8,667 bases of DNA. Origin: Planctomycetota bacterium (lineage in GTDB: Bacteria > Planctomycetota > Phycisphaerae > FEN-1346 > JAACEH01). Where the stretch lies: positions 1 to 8,667 of the forward strand of contig JAFGPY010000095.1 in assembly GCA_016935955.1 (NCBI GenBank). Reading direction: 5' to 3'. Made by a program: the position numbers and the translations under genes. Shown here one piece after another: positions 5,810 through 8,667 of this stretch (the first letter of the stretch is position 1; the number at the start of each line of letters is the position of its first letter). Below the pieces are notes generated by a model. The model saw only the letters and a list, made by a program, of their open reading frames with translations. It searched no databases and had not been told where the DNA came from.

Positions 5810-6418
5810 TCACGGTCCGCCATTGCGGCGGGCGTACTTCTGGATCGTCTCGACGATGGTCTTGTGGACCTTGGTGGGATGGCTGACGTGCTGCCACATG
5901 GCCTCGATCTGGCCGGTGCCGGCCGTGGCGAAGAAGATCGTGCCCACGCCGAGCACGCGCTGCACGAGGTTGCGGCAGACAAAGGTGTTCTGCAGCCGCT
6001 CCAGGGGGCACTCGAACAGTTGAATATTCAGGACGCCGCGCTGGCGGATGACACGGCGATCGGTCAGGATGTAGATGCGGGCGAACCATTGCAACAGGGC
6101 CCACGCCAGCCGCAAGGCGATGATCACCAGGCCGATCTGGGTGAGCGTGTGTTGCGCGCCGCTGAAGTGCCGATCAACGATCGACAGGTTGCCCGTGAGG
6201 ATCGCCAGTACGCCGAGGGCCAGGATCGGGGCGCTGACGAGGGGAATGAACCACAGCGACGGCTTGAGCCGCAGAATAACGATCTCGCCGTCGGCCAGCA
6301 GGTCCTGGGCCACGGCGCTGGTCTGCGGAGCCACGGCTTCGCCGGCCGGTCCGCCGGAGCCGTTGGTCACGCGGATCGTTGCCCTGTCGGTTGTCGGTTT
6401 CTCCTGGCAGACAACCAT
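5810..6418 (-). CDS. Two-TM membrane protein with bacterial PH (bPH2, YdbS-like) domain
   Basis: Predicted inner-membrane protein of 202 aa. Seen: a polar, probably disordered N-terminus (1-38), then a GEIVILRLKPS strand. Two TM helices follow (about 54-75 and 92-112). A bPH2 domain (about 113-195) carries the family pattern IYILTDRRVIRQRGVLNIQ, CPLERLQNTFV, RVLGVGTIFFATAG. Known members are small membrane proteins of mostly unknown role, sometimes protecting against envelope stress. The start is taken as ATG 6418: AGAGGAG (6431-6425 on the minus strand) lies 6 nt before it, whereas ATG 6424 directly abuts that site. The stop is TGA at 5812-5810. The gene lies 47 nt after the terminase stop on the same strand, so cotranscription is possible. 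A membrane PH protein is not a usual neighbour of a terminase. The family is fairly sure; the function is unknown. Confidence 0.85.
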   Translation of the reverse strand: MVVCQEKPTTDRATIRVTNGSGGPAGEAVAPQTSAVAQDLLADGEIVILRLKPSLWFIPLVSAPILALGVLAILTGNLSIVDRHFSGAQHTLTQIGLVIIALRLAWALLQWFARIYILTDRRVIRQRGVLNIQLFECPLERLQNTFVCRNLVQRVLGVGTIFFATAGTGQIEAMWQHVSHPTKVHKTIVETIQKYARRNGGP

Positions 6419-6424
6419 CCGCAT

Positions 6425-6431
6425 CTCCTCT
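6425..6431 (-). promoter_or_regulatory. Ribosome binding site choosing between tandem ATGs of the PH gene
   Basis: On the minus strand AGAGGAG is followed directly by ATG CGG ATG. Zero spacing to the first ATG (6424) and 6 nt to the second (6418) favours the second as the true start. Confidence 0.65.
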
Positions 6432-6465
6432 GGTCGGCTGTGACGGTTCAAGCCTGCGACGCCGA

Positions 6466-7980
6466 TCACCAATAGGCCCGGCTGCGCACCTGGCCGCGAC
6501 CGCGGCCGAACAGGTTTACCACCAGGTACCGCAATGCATCGATCAGGTGGTCGTGCGTGCCGTCCTTCTCGGGCAACTCGGCTCCGGCGGCACCGGCGCC
6601 CGGCGGGTAGTGGTAACTCGCCAAGGCCCGAATCAGCCGCTCGCACCGCGGGTCGACCACCAGCCGCTCCGTGCCCAGAGCCGGAGCCAGCAGCGCCCGC
6701 ACCCGGTCCACTCCCTCCATGATGCCGCTGCGGCAACTGGTTGTCAATATGCCGTGACGTGCCAACTCGTGGCAAGCGCCGCTGCCGGTCACGTCGCCGC
6801 GCTGCCACCCGGCCGGGTCGCAGAAGGTCGCCCGGATGGGCCACGGCCGCGAAGCCAGCACGGTCGCATGCTCCGAGACGGTCTTGCGGCTCTCGACGTA
6901 CTCGTCCAGCACGTGCACGACCGCCGTCTCGGGGTCGTCGCCGATAACCTGGGCCCACAGGCAGACGAACGGGTTGACGTAGCCGAAGTCCAGCGAGCGA
7001 TAGATCGGCGAGCGGCCGTCGGGCGACAGGCGGCGCACGTGCCGCTGCGGGTTGAAGCGCGAGAAGACCAGGTGCTCCTGCCGCGGACGCAGACAGAGCA
7101 TCTCGGACTCCCAGGCCTCGCGTCCGCTGCGGCGCATCTGGGCGATGGCGTCGTCGATGCGGAGGAACCCGTCGGCCTGCCGCGCGCGGCCGCGGCAATC
7201 CTCGGCGAGCGGGCACCGCGAACACGAACGGTCGCCGGTGCAGCGCTCGATGGTTTCCCACAGGCACCAGGCCATCAGGGCAAAGCCGCGATACCCGCGC
7301 GGCGCGTCCCGGTCGTCGTCCTCGTCGCCGCCTGCGGCCACGTTCCATGCCCCGTCGACCACTTGGCTCATCAGGCCGTAGGGGTGGTGCATCGTGCTGA
7401 AGGCCTCGATGCTCGCCCGCACCGAGCCGCGCGACTGGGTGACGAACTGCACCGCCCGCCAGATGTCCGGGTCGAACTCGTCCACCTCGTCGCACCGCAC
7501 CCGCTGCACGCGCTGCCCGCGGACGCCGCGCTGACTCTGCGTCAGAATCTCGATCACCGATCCATTGGTCAGTTCCGTGCGGCGGCTGCGCGGCTGGTCG
7601 GCCAGCAGGTCGGCGAAGTGCGGCCGCCACTTGGCCCCCAGGTACTCGTACATCCGTTCGCTCTGCTGCAGCGATCCGCCGAGGATGCGCGTCTGCAACC
7701 CGGGCCGGAAGATGCTCTCCAGGTGCGTCGCCACGCTGCCCAGTTCGGTCTTCGCGCCGCCGCGATTGGCCCAGACCACCAGGTCGCCGTGCGTCTGGAA
7801 GAACGAGCCGGCTACGTACTCCATCGGCGCGACGTGGCCCGGGCAGACGCGCCGCCGCGGAATCGCCAGGCCGTAGTAGCAGCGCACGAACTGCCACAGT
7901 TGCCCGACCGTCCGCGGCTCGCGCAGCCGCAGGTGCCGCAACAGGCCCGACAGACGATGTGCCGCATCAGAGAGGATCAT
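6466..7980 (-). CDS. Phage-type terminase large subunit (TerL): packaging ATPase and nuclease
   Basis: 504-aa TerL-like protein. In phages TerL binds the portal, pumps DNA into heads with ATP and cuts it. ATPase half: Walker A-like VVWANRGGAKTEL (N72-T78, K77), Walker B-like VRCDEVDEFD (D164-E165), and a possible coupling motif EAFSTM near 192-197. Nuclease half (RNase H-like): SLDFGYVNP (D331), FCDPAGWQR (D388) and HDHLIDALRY (D477, D481), the usual acidic set. Between them sits C247-x5-C253-x2-C256-x5-C262, a likely metal site, followed by DGFLRIDDAIAQ and EAWESEMLCLRP, which resemble the linker of some phage terminases. Start ATG 7980 has GAGG 9 nt upstream (7993-7990). In-frame ATG 8010 has no site. 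The start overlaps the upstream 165-aa gene by 14 nt. No portal or capsid gene follows within the window. Motifs appear intact, so it is probably functional. Its base composition looks like its neighbours'. Confidence 0.85.
   Translation of the reverse strand: MILSDAAHRLSGLLRHLRLREPRTVGQLWQFVRCYYGLAIPRRRVCPGHVAPMEYVAGSFFQTHGDLVVWANRGGAKTELGSVATHLESIFRPGLQTRILGGSLQQSERMYEYLGAKWRPHFADLLADQPRSRRTELTNGSVIEILTQSQRGVRGQRVQRVRCDEVDEFDPDIWRAVQFVTQSRGSVRASIEAFSTMHHPYGLMSQVVDGAWNVAAGGDEDDDRDAPRGYRGFALMAWCLWETIERCTGDRSCSRCPLAEDCRGRARQADGFLRIDDAIAQMRRSGREAWESEMLCLRPRQEHLVFSRFNPQRHVRRLSPDGRSPIYRSLDFGYVNPFVCLWAQVIGDDPETAVVHVLDEYVESRKTVSEHATVLASRPWPIRATFCDPAGWQRGDVTGSGACHELARHGILTTSCRSGIMEGVDRVRALLAPALGTERLVVDPRCERLIRALASYHYPPGAGAAGAELPEKDGTHDHLIDALRYLVVNLFGRGRGQVRSRAYW
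7195..7242 (-). other. Four-cysteine cluster within the terminase
   Basis: Codons 247-262 encode C-x5-C-x2-C-x5-C (CTGDRSCSRCPLAEDC), between the ATPase and nuclease halves. The spacing suits zinc or possibly an iron-sulphur cluster. Metal binding is inferred from the pattern only. Confidence 0.55.
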
Positions 7981-8464
7981 CGTTTGTCGCCTCGTCGTCG
8001 GGATCGTCATGGAGGGTGGTTGCGTCGTCCGCGGACGGTGCGGCCGCCCCCGCGTCGGCCAGGATGCCCAGCACGGTCTCGACCTGCGCATCGCTGAGGG
8101 CGCCCACCATGGAGCGCTCTGCGGCGCCGGTCTCGGCGGCCTGCTCGGTGCGTTCTTCCCCGTGGAACTCCCCGTACAGCCGCATCATGTCCACGGCGGC
8201 GCGTCGGGCCAGGTCCTTGCTCTCGCCCTGAATCAGTTCGCCCAGCAGGACCACCGCGGTGGGACCATAGGCCAGCACCAGTCGCCGCATCCGTCGTTCT
8301 GTCTCGTTGGGCAGCGAAGCCAGGTACTGGTGTGCCTCGATGTGCCGCCGGCGGCGCTTCTTGCCGCGCGGCACGTGGGCCAGCAGCCTCTCGAGTTCGG
8401 CCGGCAGGGGCTCGCCCAGCCAGTGAGCCCGCAGGGCCTCACGGTCTTGGTCGCTCAGGGTCAT
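7967..8464 (-). CDS. Uncharacterised helical charged protein, candidate terminase small subunit
   Basis: 165-aa protein not recognised with confidence. Seen: an acidic/helical N-terminus (1-30), a basic patch PRGKKRRRRH (32-41) able to bind nucleic acid, a helical block (57-101) with AYGPTAVVLLGEL and DLARRAAVDMMRLYGEF, then an Ala/Asp/Glu-rich, very acidic tail (about 140-165). The helical block loosely resembles the repeat-like segment of some terminase small subunits, in which an Ala-Leu helix is followed by a helix of type RxxAAxxxL. Position supports this: TerS genes usually lie directly upstream of TerL, and here the two overlap by 14 nt. Its ATG overlaps the upstream ATPase stop by 4 nt (ATGA, 8461-8464), with GAGG 4 nt before the start. 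An accessory DNA-binding regulator is the alternative. The gene is well supported by overlaps on both sides; the role is inference. Confidence 0.75.
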   Translation of the reverse strand: MTLSDQDREALRAHWLGEPLPAELERLLAHVPRGKKRRRRHIEAHQYLASLPNETERRMRRLVLAYGPTAVVLLGELIQGESKDLARRAAVDMMRLYGEFHGEERTEQAAETGAAERSMVGALSDAQVETVLGILADAGAAAPSADDATTLHDDPDDEATNDDPL

Positions 8465-8667
8465 AGGGCCTCGGAGTTGGCAGCCGTCATGGCGGGGCTG
8501 TACTGCTCGACCTGGCGGCCGGGGAGTTTGCGGATCAAGATGTCCGGGGCCAGATCCTCGGTCAGATCGTCGTGGGCCGTGGCCACCAGGAACGTCGTGC
8601 CCGTGCGGTCGGCGTACTTACGCAGCCGGTAACTCAGGGCCCGGGCCGTGCGGCGGTCGAGCGTCGA
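8461..8667 (-). CDS. ABC-type ATPase, C-terminal end (partial)
   Basis: The last 68 codons of a minus-strand gene that continues beyond the right edge, ending in TGA at 8463-8461. Seen: STLDRRTARALSYRLRKYA, matching the ABC D-loop (S-x-L-D) after Walker B. FLVATAHDDLTEDLAPDILI follows, with H32 of the fragment as the H-switch histidine, then a short tail (KLPGRQVEQYSPAM). The HDD...EDL.PD pattern recalls stand-alone ABC ATPases of the COG2401 type (ATPase linked to a GNAT-like acetyltransferase region). That assignment rests on a short stretch and is tentative. It is not a typical transporter ATPase tail, and no permease is seen. Its stop overlaps the start of the 165-aa gene by 4 nt, so ATPase, 165-aa protein and terminase are made from one message. 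Walker A and B lie outside the window. A DNA-repair or SMC-like ATPase is an alternative. Confidence 0.7.
   Translation of the reverse strand, partial: STLDRRTARALSYRLRKYADRTGTTFLVATAHDDLTEDLAPDILIRKLPGRQVEQYSPAMTAANSEAL

Noticed and set aside
5642..6475. Plus-strand open frame (277 codons) opposite the PH-domain gene
   Set aside because: Starts within an intergenic hairpin, lacks a ribosome site, and its Gln/Asp/Ala-rich product is the mirror of the bPH2 coding sequence.
6419..7897. Upstream extension of the PH-domain reading frame through the terminase gene on the same strand
   Set aside because: The frame is open but encodes Arg/Pro/Ala-rich sequence without motifs, while the terminase frame covers the same bases. 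The PH gene has its own ribosome site and start at 6418.
6379..8097. Long plus-strand open frame (572 codons) opposite the terminase
   Set aside because: Low-complexity Arg/Ala/His/Gln-rich product with no recognisable fold. The minus strand carries intact TerL motifs.
1..8667. CRISPR array or tandem direct repeats
   Set aside because: The repeated motifs are dispersed, inverted and separated by kilobases; no regularly spaced direct repeats with spacers were seen.
8461..8667. ABC transporter system
   Set aside because: No permease or substrate-binding gene is adjacent, and the downstream partners are a TerS-like protein and a terminase, so a transporter reading is not supported.

Overview
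This is a GC-rich bacterial chromosomal segment with tightly packed genes. It shows short 4-nt start/stop overlaps, GTG and TTG starts, and GC-rich palindromic repeats confined to the gaps. The style and gene families fit an environmental bacterium, perhaps Planctomycetota (Phycisphaerae-like). That placement is an impression from gene content and repeat style; no rRNA or marker gene in the window proves it. No tRNA, rRNA, CRISPR array or transposase gene was seen.

Left part (1-3895, plus strand): a cell-surface glycan or lipid cluster. It contains the 3' end of a left-handed beta-helix (hexapeptide) acyltransferase, a second hexapeptide acyltransferase, a PF03706-type multi-pass membrane protein (lysylphosphatidylglycerol synthase TM region / flippase-like), and a GT-C (family 39/PMT-like) membrane glycosyltransferase. 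The last three are translationally coupled through 4-nt overlaps (GTGA at 1101-1104, TTGA at 2123-2126). A plausible reading is acylated sugar building blocks, lipid-linked sugar handling in the membrane, and sugar transfer on the outer face.

Middle (3924-5587, plus strand): a flavodoxin-like protein with a strong ribosome binding site, then a pyrroline-5-carboxylate reductase (proC) that carries an unusual ~85-residue N-terminal extension with two predicted membrane segments.

Right part (5810-8667, minus strand, convergent with the rest): a compact cassette read from right to left. It holds the C-terminal end of an ABC-type ATPase, a 165-aa helical, charged protein in the position of a terminase small subunit, a phage-type terminase large subunit with recognisable ATPase and RNase H-like nuclease residues plus a four-cysteine cluster, and a two-TM bacterial PH-domain (bPH2) protein. 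The first three overlap by 4 and 14 nt, so they are almost certainly one transcript. No portal, protease or capsid gene lies next to the terminase. The downstream neighbour is a membrane PH protein, so the cassette is either the edge of a prophage or gene-transfer-agent island or a stand-alone system. This is the part most worth following up.

The three larger gaps (259-504, 4365-4525, 5588-5809) are filled with members of a small palindromic repeat family. Its recurring end is GGGTGCCATGC/GCATGGCACCC. The last gap also holds a strong hairpin between the convergent transcription units.
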